From positions 513,501 to 577,500 of the forward strand of contig NC_092570.1 in assembly GCF_037975245.1 (NCBI RefSeq): 64,000 bases of DNA, in the 5' to 3' direction. Source of the DNA: Apostichopus japonicus. Its lineage: Eukaryota > Echinodermata > Holothuroidea > Aspidochirotida > Stichopodidae. Positions within the stretch are counted from its first letter, which is position 1, and each line of letters opens with the position of its first letter. This document shows positions 1-13,600 of this stretch, piece after piece. Made by a program: the position numbers and the translations under genes. The notes below the pieces were generated by a model. It worked only from the letters and a program-made list of their open reading frames with translations. It was not told the origin of the DNA and searched no databases.

Positions 1-3000
1 TACTTACGACTGCGGTCAAAAGTCAAGTGCTAAAAGCACAAATGGGTGTTTTGTTCGGTGATGCGTTCATGAATAGGGTTGTGCGTTTTGTTAAAGCCCA
101 TAAGCAATTATTGATTTTGCAAGGAGTTATGAAACTCCTTGGATTTGCCTTGTCTCAAATTTCGGCCAAATCTTCCCAAATTGATGAGGGAAAGGAATAT
201 GGCGTCCTTTTGGGTTTACATCAGACCATAAGAGTGAAAAATTTGAATTACACTTTTAAGGTGGGGAAATTGTGTTCCAATACTATATGAATCCATTGCG
301 GCCAAAACTCAATTATATTTAACATGAGGAAATAGTGTTTCTGAGTCATGTGAATCCATTGTGCACATCTAGTGTGAATTATGTAAAACGTGATTTTTCG
401 TTCAAATTTGACCATTTTGTAAGACTATACCCTTACGATTTCTTCATTTTGGGCCAAAATCGCAACATTTTAGAATCTTCCCAAATTGATGTGGAAAAGG
501 AATGGCACACTTTTAAACTCACAACAGACCTCAATATCGTAAATTTAGCTCTCTATTCTTTAAAGAGACACTTTAATTTGAATATGTAGTATTTATGTCA
601 TAATAACAATAATTATTGTACTTGGCAGCCAAAACTAAAGTAGAACTTTAGAATATCTTCTTTCATAATCCCTTAACAAGTATTCGTGAAAGCGGTTTTG
701 CTATGAGATATACAACTCTGTTGATTGCTTTCCTTTTTCCCTTTTACCTTTGTTACTTCTTTTAATTGACAATTAATTTCATTTTCCTGGTTTTATTTGA
801 AACTAGTATTTTTTTTAATTTTTAATTACTAATATTCCATAAAATAGAAGAAATTATCTAATTGATTTGAAGATGTGTCGTTTCACACTGAAGGAACCAT
901 TTGAGTAATCAAGCCATCTTATATCTTAAGGTCTCTCTCCCACGAATAGAATAAATTATTTATTTTGCACAAACTTGATGATTTTGTAGGAATATAGACT
1001 TTTGTTCTACAAATTTTTTTTTTATATTGTTTTATTTTATCCAAAATTATGGCCATGAGGTAATGGGGTCTTCTGATTTCATATTTTGGCAACAAGATAG
1101 GTCCATCTTTGGGTAAAGAGAAATTGTTAAATTACAATTAAATCCTTATTTTACTTTAGCAGTCTTCAAACTCCACTTTCTTATTTGAAGTTAAAGAGAA
1201 ACCCTTAGCCTGGAATAACTCAAACAAATTATATATTTGTTCAAAAAGTTTCAACACTTTTTATTTCATAAGCCTAGGTATAATATACAATTTCCTGGAA
1301 AAGGGAATATGGCTATTTTTATGTCTATCATTTGACAAAAGATAGGACTCTTTTAGGAGCTGCAATTAAAATAAGAACCATAACAGACTTAAAACTTCTC
1401 CAGTAGTCAGTCCTCAATCATTGACATGATTAAAGATATTCATACAAATTTGATCGTTCTCGACAATGTTTAATTTGATTTTCTGACATAATTGGATAAT
1501 TTGACACTTTATTAAATAATGTTAACTTACACGAAAAGAAAACAACAAAACTGTCTTTAACTCAATTTTGCAGTCACATTACAATGTATTCCACATGGTA
1601 ATTCACAATTTCACAATTTTTTACGGATTACATTAAAAAAATAAAAATAACAAAAACTGTCCATTTCAACAATGTTCAGAGAAAGCAAAATTACTCTCTA
1701 AACAATGAAAGATTTTTCTTGCTTTTACTCACAAAATCAAAACTGTCGATTGTCAATTCCAAAATTTCTCAACGTTCAATGCAAAAGTTTTCCTCTTGAT
1801 TATAACTTCAACTTATAATTACAATTTATTGAGACCAACTGTATCAGCCATTACAATTTATTGAGACCAACTGTATCGGCCTTTACAAAAAAAAACAGAG
1901 TAACAATGAAGTATTGACAACATAAGCTATCTCAAAACATGTCAGGACACGATGTTGATAACATCCTAAAATAATGTAAAGTAATTCTATTCTGAATATA
2001 AATGAAAGTAGTATAACCCCAAATTAAGCTAACAAGATTCCAAAATGGTCACACAAGACTAACCGTTAATCACAATTTCACGACAACTTATGAAAGTAAC
2101 ATTTGATATTCTGTGAGATCGGTTTCTCTTTTTGATCTTCTGGGAAATAATATTAAATGAAATATTAAACCGTAAGAGAATTGCTTTCACAAAACGTAAA
2201 TTATAGCAGGCTAACATTTTTTTGCCCAAGGTGCTGTCCAAATGCTGTTAAATTGTTTACTTTTAACTTGTAAACACTTTTCAAGAAAACTTAATAGCAA
2301 GCTACTGACTTGTTGAATCTTGAACGCAAAATATTTAGATGCAAACAAAAACTTGCTCACTACTTAGGTACTTTAACAACGTTCTGCAAATTTTAAATTT
2401 ACTCAGAAGTAAGCAATATAATATTTTGCACCATGTTTGTTATATAACTATGGGGTATGTGGTCTCCTCATTATAACATATCTCATATATCTGGACATTC
2501 AATGGCTCTCTCATTCACTTTGGACATGATCCTATATATTCAGTTTGGTACCACAACATAACAAAGTAAAAAACAAATATGAAATAACATAACATAATAT
2601 CTTTCATCATAATAATATCTACAGCAAAGTTTCCTTCATTCTGTATTTAGGATATTAGTAAGATACCAACCAGAGACAATAAGAAAGAATCATGATCATG
2701 TTTAGTCAGGGTTCACCCTGTGTTGTCAAGCATACATCATTGCCTCTGTTGCTTTGTCAACCTTCCTACTTCATGATATAAACATGTAAAGACTCTCAAC
2801 ATAACATCTATCATAACATTTATCTTTTTATCTTAATATGTGAAAATCACAGCAAGCTGAATTGTAACTGTCATTAAAATGACATGACAGCTGAGAAATG
2901 TGATCATAATAAACATCTCATAATTTATCCAATATTCTAATTAATATCTCAGACTCTGCACAATGTGACATAAACCACATATATTTGGGTTTCTATGTGG

Positions 3001-3980
3001 AATGTTAACTATTTCAAAACAGTTTTCTTTTTGATTTTAGAAACTCCATCAGTATTAGATGTTTTATCTGCTATGTTTTATGACAATCAAGAAGAAAATA
3101 TTAGATAGTTAGGAAGAAGAAAAAAACATCTGAAAGAAAGCTTTGAAACCCTGGTGAGTGGTGCTGCATATTCATCTATATAGGTACAACACTATATGCA
3201 GACATTGTGCTAATTTGCATATTGAAATGAAAGTGACAAAGAACATGACTATAAAAAGCAAATAATATATGAATAATCATGATTTGTAACCTTACATCAA
3301 AACAGTCTTAAGTTAACTGTTCCCACCCTTGATGTATAAATGATTAAAGGTGGGACTACACCTCTGAATCAAATATTTAATTCTATCACTGGTCAACATT
3401 GAGTTTTACAGATGCACTGAGGCAGGAAGAGAAACAGATTTGACGAATTGACTTAAAGATGCATAAAACAGCTGATTGCACAATCCTGTGAACCACTTGT
3501 CAATGACACAGGTACCAAAGCTGCTTTCTAGCCTGGATGATTCAAAGAATTGCAACACTCAATGTTTCCCCTTGAAAAACTCCAACTTAACAGACATTAT
3601 GACTTTACAGTCATACAGATGTTATTTTCTAGTTTGATAAAATACAACTCAAATTTCTACTCATTTGAGGCCATCACCCCATCTCAGATAATATATTTCA
3701 GACTATAGACACTAATAGCTCAGGCTTACATTTAGTTAAAAGAGTTAGTTTGTTGAATATAAGCTGCAATGATAGGTATTACATCAATGGATACAGACAA
3801 AAAACAAACTGGGGGGCTACGAGAACAGAACAGACAGTTAAAGTCACTCAATTAACTTAACAAAATCACATTGCATAGCTGTGATAGAAAGAGACGATGG
3901 CATTTTGGAACACAGAGAATGAGTCTGATATACATATTCATTGACTCTCAACACAATTCATTACTGATACAGCAAGTCAG
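1..3980. other. AT-rich intergenic DNA, no gene seen
   Basis: No reading frame here has a convincing start, splice context or family match. Short open frames (27-290, 335-589, 2059-2241 reverse) look like chance. Local duplications are visible: a ~35 bp match between 167-202 and 475-508, and a ~30 bp direct repeat at about 1820-1885. Confidence 0.6.
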
Positions 3981-3981
3981 T

Positions 3982-4402
3982 TAATATGCAATACCTACAC
4001 AGTAGCAAAGTACATATTCAATACCACTTACAGCAACATAATACATTCATTAACTGTGCAGCAAAAATACATATTCATTACCTACACAGTAGCAAAATAC
4101 ATATTCATTACCACTTACAGCAACATAATACATTCTTTAACTGTGCAGCAAAAATACATATTCATTACCTACAAAGTAGCAAAATACATATTCATTACCA
4201 CTTACAGCAACATAATACATTCATTAACTGTTCAGTAAAAATACATATTCATTACCTACACAGTAGCAAAATACATATTCATTACCACTTACAGCAACAT
4301 AATACATTCATTAACTGTTCAGTATAAATACATATTCATTACCTAATCAGTAATACATACGTTGACTACATTCTGAGTAAGACAATACATATTCACTACC
4401 TG
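3982..4402. repeat. 87-bp minisatellite, about 4.5 units
   Basis: The anchor ACATATTCATTACCTA recurs at 4069, 4156, 4243 and 4330, an exact 87 bp period. Because 87 is a multiple of three, two forward frames stay open through the array; this is a consequence of the period and not evidence for a protein. Confidence 0.9.
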
Positions 4403-4430
4403 CACACCCATTCGGGAGAATGTTTTACTA

Positions 4431-4571
4431 AACTGTACTTTTCAAGCCATGCTTCGTAGCACTCTTACTGACAGTATGAGCAGTACAAATATCCTTCTTT
4501 CATATAAAGGTTATCAACTGTAAATACTGTCAGTACGAGTGCTTTGAAGCATTACATAAGGGTACAGTATA
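4431..4571. repeat. Foldback (inverted-repeat) element, ~140 bp
   Basis: The left arm (4431-4483) and right arm (4517-4571) are imperfect reverse complements. Shared blocks include ACTGTAC at the outer ends, AGCACTC and TACTGACAGTA nearer the centre. The spacer is about 30 bp. It resembles a MITE or foldback element; no clear target duplication was found. Confidence 0.6.
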
Positions 4572-5380
4572 GATTGGTATTAGCATTGGGACATTGATCA
4601 ACTGTACAGCAATATCATAAGTATTCATCAACATTCAACAAACATAGTAACCTACTAACAACACAGGGATTAAATGTTCCATTAAATGTTAGCCTTCCTA
4701 CCGCAGGTTAACAGAAATATAAACGGAATGTTGATATAGCATTGATGGTGCAGAAGGGTAAATTTGCGCTTGTCAGGGTGCTGAGAAGGGTATATGCAAG
4801 AGTACGTCCACACCTTGATTTGAAGTCCCTAGGTTCTATTTACTGTTAGCCAGTTCATCTCTGAAGAAGATCCTGCTAGGATCAAAATGCCCTCTCACCT
4901 TAAGATATTTACCTACACAGGATTATCTATCTATCCAAATAATAAAAATATATATGTAAAATTTTCCTTTAAAAAAAAAAATTAGCAGACTCTTAATTTT
5001 TTTATAACTAATTTAGTTTTTAACTATTAAACCCTTTTTTATTTAACGTTTTAAATTGTTAATAGTATATGGGAAGGATAAAATAAGATTTCACTGATTC
5101 TGTAAATGAAGGAAATATAACCAGATAACTTTGCTTACAACCCATTAAATTTGAGGCTCTCCTCTTGTGAGTAGTAGTAAGTTTCTTTTGTCTTTTTATG
5201 CAGCAGCCTCTAATTGAATTACTTACATATATTAATATTAATACACCATGAATATTCATAAAAATGTAACACTGGTTAACAAACATTTTACAGCAAAACC
5301 TTTCATTACTGTTTCCTTAGTGTCCATCAAGCTCCTTATGATTTTAAACCAAAAACGAGACTTTGTATCAAAACAACATA

Positions 5381-5541
5381 GGACCATATGACCATATGAA
5401 ACAACATATGACCATATGAAACAACATAGGACCATATGAAACAACATAGGACCATATGAAACAACATAGGACCATATGAAACAACATAGGACCATATGAA
5501 ACAACATAGGACCATATGAAACAACATAGGACCATATGAAA
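5381..5541. repeat. 20-bp minisatellite, about 8 units
   Basis: Repeats of ACCATATGAAACAACATAGG, with the first units shortened. The unit contains the palindrome CATATG. Three reverse frames remain open through it, so the 75-83 residue open frames here are repeat artefacts. Confidence 0.9.
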
Positions 5542-6561
5542 CATCAACCAGAGTAAAACACACATTACTAAAGAAAATCCTAGAGCATTGTTATTATTTA
5601 AGTACAAAAATGTAACAAAGTGGCTAAATAATTATGAGATTATACTCACTTTTTATTTATGTACCTCCCACTGACTATGAACAACACTCAAAACATTTGT
5701 ACTATTTTTATTACAATTGTGTGTCAATACAATAAGGGCGCTCACATCAACACAATCACTTACAGAATTATTTTTTTGATGTCAGATTTTTAAAGTTTTG
5801 GCGATGCTCATGAAGGTGAATAATAAATCATGTCACAGGCTACTTTTCGACTCAATAAGAAACTAAGTTTCAACTGGAAGCAACAACATTAAATATTCAA
5901 ATATCGAAGCAATGTCAATCCACACAAACGTTTATACAAAATGGTCACATCTAGGGATAAATATTTATTGTTACCACAAAAATTTCATACTTTTCAAAAT
6001 TTCAAACATTGACGACATGTGAAAAATTCATCTTGGTTACTTAAAAAATTAAAAGTTTTTGGTTTTCCGGTTTTTGTACTTTTTGTTTTTTCTATCGACT
6101 TTTCGTGTTTGACATCCTCGCTGTACATAACGAGCAAATTCATTTGGCAAAACACACTATACAAGTCATATCTTTTGATTTTCTGTTGTATTATTTTGAA
6201 CAATAATATTGGCAACAAGCACAATGTTACTATGTACATGAGTCACATAAACACCATCCACACTTAAAGCTTGTGAAGACATTTGAAAAAGTTAAGGCCA
6301 CAACTAGAATTGATTTTTGCTTTTTAAAAAGTTTCTTTTCTTAGCTATCACCTTTCCATATTTGTATACCTTCACTACAAAGATGGTTTCCCGTAAGCAT
6401 CTTGTTTTTCTTTGCATTTGGATGAATAAACTTTTGTTAATAGACAAAAATTTAGCAGTATGGATGCATTTATCATACATAGTCCTCACTGACTGCTGTC
6501 ACTGTTTTCTTTAAATAATTTCTTCAAAATAAACCCAAAGGGTGCGGCCTATTAAAAAGAA

Positions 6562-8420
6562 GGTTTGTACTTTGTTAATACCTTACCTTACAGTTTTGAG
6601 ATTGTTATGCTCTTGTTCAGGTAAGCCTGAATATTGACAATACTGAGAATTAATACACATCATGGGACAAGGTTTGTACTTTCTTAATACCATACCTTAC
6701 AGTTTTGAGATTGTTATGCTCTTGTTCAGGAAAGCCTGATTATTGACAATACTGAGAATTAATACACATCATGGGACAAGGTTTGTACTTTGTTATTACC
6801 TTACCTTACAGTTTTGAGATTGTTATGCTCTTGTTCAGGTTAGCCTGAATATTGACAATACTGATAATTAATACACATCATGGGACAAGGTTTGTACTTT
6901 CTTAATACCATACCTTACAGTTTTGAGATTGGTTATTCTCTTGTTTCAGGTAAGCCTGATTATTGACAATACTGAGAATTAATACACATCATGGGACAAG
7001 GTTTGTACTTTCTTAATACCATACCTTACAGTTTTGAGATTGTTTATTCTCTTGTTTCAGGTAAGCCTGATTATTGACAATACTGAGAATTAATACACAT
7101 CATGGGACAAGGTTTGTACTTTCTTAATAACCATACCTTAAAGTTTTGAGATTGGTTATTCTCTTGTTCAAGGTAAGCCTGAATGTTGACAATACTGATA
7201 ATTAATACACATCATGGGACAAGGTTTGTACTTTCTTAATACCATATCTTACAGTTTTGAGATTGTTTATTCTCTTGTTTCAGGTAAGCCTGATTATTGA
7301 CAAAACTGAGAATTAATACACATCATGGGAGAAGGTTTGTACTTTCTTAATACCATACCTAACAGTTTTGAGATTGTTTATTCTCTTGTTTCAGGTAAGC
7401 CTGAATGTTGACAATACTGATAATTAATACACATCATGGGACAAGGTTTGTACTTTCTTAATACCATACCTTAAAGTTTTGAGATTGGTTATTCTCTTGT
7501 TCAAGGTAAGCCTGAATGTTAACAATACTGAGAATTAATACATATCATGGGACAAGGTTTGTACTTTCTTAATACCATACCTAACAGTTTTGAGATTGTT
7601 TATTCTCTTGTTTCAGGTAAGCCTGATTATTGACAATACTGAGAATTAATACACATCATGGGACAAGGTTTGTACTTTCTTAATACCATACCTTAAAGTT
7701 TTGAGATTGTTTATTCTCTTGTTGAAGGTAAGCCTGAATGTTGACAATACTGATAATTAATACACATCATGGGACAAGGTTTGTACTTTCTTAATACCAT
7801 ACCTTACAGTTTTGAGATTGTTTATTCTCTTGTTTCAGGTAAGCCTAATTATTGACAATACTGAGAATTAATACACATCATGGGAGAAGGTTTGTACTTT
7901 GTTAATACCACCTTACAGTTTTGAGATTGGTTATTCTCTTGTTTCAGGTAAGCCTGAATATTGACAATACTGAGATTAAATACACATCATGGGACAAGGT
8001 TTGTAATTTGTTAATACCATACCTTAAAGTTTTGAGATTGGCTATTCTCTTGTTCAAGGTAAGCCTGAATGTTGACAATACTGAGAATTAATACACATCA
8101 TGGGAGAAGGTTTGTACTTTGTTAATAACATACTTTACAGTTTTGAGATTGGCTATTCTCTTGTTCAAGGTAAGCCTGAATGTTGACAATACTGAGAATT
8201 AATACACATCATGGGAGAAGGTTTGTAATTTGTTAATACCATACCTTAAAGTTTTGAGATTGGCTATTCTCTTGTTCAAGGTAAGCCTGAATATTGACAA
8301 TACTGAGATTAAATACACATCATGGGAGAAGGTTTGTACTTTGTTAATACCATACCTTACAGTTTTGAGATTGGCTATTCTCTTGTTCAAGGTAAGCCTG
8401 AATGTTGACAATACTGAGAG
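6562..8420. repeat. ~110-bp minisatellite, 17 units
   Basis: Units start at 6562, 6671, 6780, 6890, 7000, 7111, 7223, 7334, 7445, 7556, 7667, 7778, 7889, 7998, 8109, 8220 and 8331, a period of 109-112 bp. On the + strand each unit carries a pyrimidine-rich stretch ending in TTTCAGGTAAG or a close variant (TTCAAGGTAAG), which looks like a splice acceptor directly joined to a donor. The last unit ends near 8420. Confidence 0.93.
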
Positions 8421-8689
8421 ATTTTAGATTAGTTATACTAAATGATATAGGTAACATAAGAATACTGAAAAATCTGTCTGTCTATCTGGATAAGTTATCG
8501 TAGATAAAACCAGCATAAAAAGAATACTGAAAACCGAACAGCCATCTGTCAGAGAGGAACAGCTTTATGATAAATTTATGGTGATACCTATACTTTCTAT
8601 GATGCAGTCATACACTTAAATTATATGTAATTCAACTATTAATCTGGGAAATGAAGTCACCAACTTAACTTGCATGAAAATGCCATACA

Positions 8690-9181
8690 CTGAAGTTACA
8701 TGATATATTGTTCACTTAAGTCATATGATAGATTGTTAACTTAAGTCATATGATAGATTGTACACTTAAGTCATATGATAGATTGTTAACTTAAGTCATA
8801 TGATAGATTGTACACTTAAGTCATGTGATAGATTGTTAACTTAAGTCATATGATAGATTGTACACTTAAGTCATATGATAGATTGTTAACTTAAGTCATA
8901 TGATAGATTGTACACTTAAGTCATATGATAGATTGTTCACTTAAGTCATATGATATATTGTACACTTAAGTCATATGACAGATTGTACACTTAAGTCATA
9001 TGATAGATTGTACACTTAAGTTATATGATAGATTGTACACTTAAGTCATATGATAAATTGTTCAATTAAGTCATATGATAGATTGTTAACTTAAGTCATA
9101 TGATAGATTGTACACTTAAGTCATACGATAGATTGTTCACTTAAGTCATATGATAGATTGTACACTTAAGTCATATGATGA
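8690..9181. repeat. 25-bp minisatellite, about 19 units
   Basis: The block CACTTAAGTCATATGATAGA, or its AACTTAAG variant, repeats every 25 bp from about 8713 to 9163. Alternating variants (…TTAAC / …TACAC) suggest that a 50-bp dimer was amplified. No coding potential. Confidence 0.92.
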
Positions 9182-9431
9182 GGTCACATACTCAAGTACA
9201 CTGAGATTACACACTAACCTTGCATCATGAGAGGATGCATTTAACCTGTACAAAATTCAACACTTTTAAGCAATGAGTGTAATGTCTGTTATCAGGTAAA
9301 CATGTGTCTTGGAAATATTCGACACTGATAAGATTTCAGAATAGACCCTCTGTTCTGCTATGATACTTAGGAGTTTTGAGATAAATTAGAATGGACGAAA
9401 CAATTTGCATAGAAAGAATACTGAAAAGCAA

Positions 9432-9600
9432 GTCCCTGGCTATCTGAGGTCCCTGGCTCTCTGAGGTCCCTGGACCTCTGAGGTCACTGGACCTCTGAGG
9501 TCCCTGGACCTCTGAGGTCCTTGGACCTCTGAGGTCCCTGGCTCTCTGAACCTCTCAGAGAAAGAGAGAGAGAAAGAGGTGGAGAGAGAGAGGGACCTAC
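9432..9600. repeat. 17-bp GAGGTCCCTGG repeat followed by a GA-rich tract
   Basis: About seven 17-bp units with the core CCTCTGAGGTCCCTGG (9432-9550), then a purine-rich GAGAGA tract to about 9595. The unit contains the palindrome CCTCTGAGG. Confidence 0.85.
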
Positions 9601-10662
9601 ATAAGAAAGATGAATCTTAATAACCTTGTATAGTAAAGTCAGTATACAAATGTTGCATGACAAAGTAACTTGAACATTACATACCAAGTGCACAATTAGA
9701 TTATTCAGTGAGGCTTCACAAGTTTAATCAACAATGTAATAAAGAAGTAACATTATAAAAATAAATGGATGATAAAGTCATAAATTCAAGATAAAAGATG
9801 AAGTGGTGCACATTAGTGATGTGACAAGGTCATATAAGTGAGCGGTGTGATGTCATCATATATTAAAGTGGTATGATTGAGCCATACACTCCAGTAGTAT
9901 GATGAAGTCACACACTTAGTTTATGAAGCAGTGATATGAGGTCATAAACCGTACCTACTTTAACATTAAATTTAAGAATTCAAGGGTACAATTTTAATTT
10001 CAAGAATGTTGCAAACATTTATTTAAAGAGAGACTTTGTTTGTGTCAGTATGTGACATAATGGAAGGATTGTTTAGTTTTTATATAAATCCACCAGTCTG
10101 TACAATTTTCTCATTCCAAAGGAATGGTTTGGACTTTCAATTCTCTGGCTAAACTTCTCATTTTTGTTGACAATTACTAAGTTAAGGATATAGATGCAAG
10201 CAGCATTGTGATTTTTGACTGAGATAATTCCAAACATCCAGCACAAGTACCTTGCTTCCTGTCTTGATATGTTCTATTCCAGACACGTTTTACTCCAAAG
10301 ACTCAACAGAAGCTTTATAATCGGTTTTTGGAGACACTTTCTAGATTTCAATCCCTTGAAAATAAAGACAATCTCTACTGCAACAGAGAAAAGTGTACCC
10401 TCCTCCTCCTTCTATTACAATAACAGGAAAAAAAGATCTGCAGTTTTTATCATCACTTTGTCTTCTGTTGTATCCTAACAAATCTTTAGATTTTTGTCAC
10501 GGATTATCTACCTCTTGTATCCATTTCATAAAATGATATTGTAACATTCAGAGTACAAAAAATTGAAATATTGCTTTGCAATGGAAATGAAATATACAAG
10601 AGCAGTCATGCATAGCTTATGACTATTCATGCATAGCTGATGATTTTTCATGAGCAACCACG

Positions 10663-13600
10663 TTAAACCTGCTCAGGAGGTGGGTCATTGAGTCCTCTCA
10701 CAGCTAGCTGGTGGTCACCTAATCCCAGGTCTCCCTCAGCAGTGGTTTCCTCCCCCGAGGTATTTCCCTCCTGGACGGTCACATTAGGCCCCGGGGAGGA
10801 GACAGGGTCTTGTTGAGAATCCTCCTGCTCTTCCAGGATAAAGTCTGTATCACTGTCTTCTTCCAACTGATCATCCTGTGAGGTCAAAGGTTAAAAACAT
10901 AGCAGTAAACCATCGAAAATTAGATGAAAATATATTTGTATCTCAAACAGCTCAAATATATCCAAACTTCACAGGGCGACAACAACATTTAACTTAGTCC
11001 ATTATGCCCGAGTTCCCTGACTTGTTTCAATCATTATACATCCAGTTAATGTATAATTCATTGTCCAATTCATTTGGTGATTTCTTGCAGAACCTAACAA
11101 TTAAAATACGATACCATCTTATTTTGGATTACCTTGATTTTTCACATATTTTGCAAGGCGTACATCATGGGAATGAAAAATCTGTTATTGTATATGATTG
11201 CTTCTAATAATGCTAAACAAAAGACTGAATGCTAATCTTGAAAGATTTACCAAAATCAAACAGCCATGCTTAATTCTTTTCTCTTCATTCAACATACCAA
11301 CCCACGAAACTGGACTTACCTCCACAGTAAGGTATTCTGTGATTGGAAGACACCATCCTGGCCAAATCTCTCGCAAATCTGCACCTTTCCTTGTCAAGAT
11401 TGGCTTCATGATTCTGACATACTTTGTCAAGGAATCAAAATATAAAACTGAACAAATTGTTGGAGCATGTGAAAAATGACTTGGTCATCATTTAGTTATA
11501 TTTCAACCACTGACATCTCAGACAAGGTTACTCAGTAATAATCAGACTGAGGCAGTAATCAATGTTCTGTAACCTGGACAGGAATAGTTCATGTTTGAAA
11601 GTTGCATAGGAAAAATGTGGAGGTTGTGAACCTGTTTTCAAAGATTCCCTGTAAACATTGGCAATTGTGAAGCAACACTACCACACTGCAAAGCATTGTT
11701 TTATGCCATACCAAAGAAAGTGTTCCTTGAAGTTGTTTTTATTTCCTACTCTCACTTATAATTTGACAGAAACTAAGTGATGAAACTTGGTAGACAACAT
11801 TTCACACAAGCAGGTCATTATTGCAAAAATGGCTAGCTGACTTCCATTAAAAAAATTAAATGTTTTTTTGAAACAGAAGTAGCAGCTCAAGGTCAATGAA
11901 ACTAGGCACTCAAGGTCAATGATATTCGACAAGTACGCATGAAATATTGATGGAATTACGGGAACAACACAGGGCATTATCGTTAATTTTATGTATCATA
12001 TTTATACATAGTACATTGACTTCCTTTTCTCAAAAAAATTCCTTTGAAGAATTTTCAGCCTTTATTCTTTGTATGGTATAAAGGATACTTGTAATCAAAG
12101 TCGTACCACCTCCTAACAGCCCAAGCTTGCTGCTTCCGCCTCCTGACACGGGTTTCTTGCTCAGTTATCTGGGAAGAAAATAAAAACAGGGAAAAGAAGA
12201 ATCATTTACTATCTAGAAGCATAAGTTTATCAGCAAGGCTATAGCTGTAACATACAACTCTCAACTTTCTGAAGTAAGGGAGGATGTGGAAGGTGGGAAA
12301 TAGGGATTGGGATGGAAATGTTTGAATCCCTCCCTCCCTACCTCCCTCCCTCCCTCCCCCTCCCTCCCTCCCTACCTCCCTCCCTCCTCCACACACACAT
12401 CCTCCAAGAGCAGCTACCACATACTGTGTACAATTCACAAAGTAATGAAAGTAACATAAAGCTGTTATACTTACAGTTCCGGGTGCACTGTGCAGTGATG
12501 TTGATGTTCCTTCATCATAGTCAACACCAACTCTGTACGTGGGAAAAAAATTTAGAAATAATAAACACCAACTCTGTACGTGGAAAGATAAGTTACAAAT
12601 AATAAACACTGGTTAAAGCCAAAAGACTTCTAATATGAGAAGCAAATGTGCAGTGAAATTCTGTTACCAATGTCGAAATTAAAATTTCAGATTTTGAGAA
12701 TAAAAGTTCAAGATAATACAATGGAGCAATTCTGCAAGGATTATATTTCAGTTCTTTATCAAAGAAACCTACTTATTAATTTCACAAATGATTTCAAGTG
12801 CAGTTTCAAGCCACAACTTAAAAATAATAAAACCTGAAAACAACAACATTGATACACAAAAGATTAGGTCTGAAGCAAATCTCTGGCATCACACCACAAG
12901 ATCATATCCTGTTATTGGTTTCGATGATAATTGTAACCTTTGTAGTCAGGCAGGTGGATGAGTGTGTGTATGCGTGTGACGCCTTGCTTGTAAACACGAT
13001 ATCTCAAGAAGGGAAGCTTGGACCAAACACATATTTGGTGTGTAGGAGTACCACATTGAGTAGAAGAAGCCTATTGTTTTGGTGGGAGGTCAAAGATGAT
13101 TTGGGGTCACCAGGGGTCAAATTGTGAGAACCTTGTAAACACTTTATCTCAAGAAGGGAAGCTTGGACCAATCTCATATTTAGTAAGTAGCTGTGACATG
13201 TTAAGTACAAGAAGTGGAGGTCAAAGGTCATTTGGAGTTACCAGGGGTCAAATTGTGGAAACCTTGTTTCATAATCTACCGTATCTCCTACTGACCAGCC
13301 TATAAGATAACATGTGCGTTTTGCCTCATAAGAATAGGAGAGGCTTTTGGCAATTGGAAATTAGCTGAAGGGCATCCGTAGATAAAAATCAGCAGTCTCG
13401 ACCAAATCTCCATTGACTTAAGTGTGTGGGTAACACATGGGGTTGCCATGTGCACAAAGGTGTATAAATATCGTTGTGCTGTTGTTACATACAAACGTTG
13501 CTATTGGTATGGACGATATCATTGTGAATCATCGGTTTCACATCTTTGCTTCCGTTGTTGAAGTTTTCTATCGTATATTATGCAATTGTCGAGATCAGTG

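Noticed and set aside
5256-5607. Three overlapping Met/Tyr/Cys-rich reverse frames
   Set aside because: Products of a 20-bp minisatellite read in all frames.
8199-8427. Short frames on both strands in the 110-bp array
   Set aside because: Cover two repeat units only; no start context or conservation.
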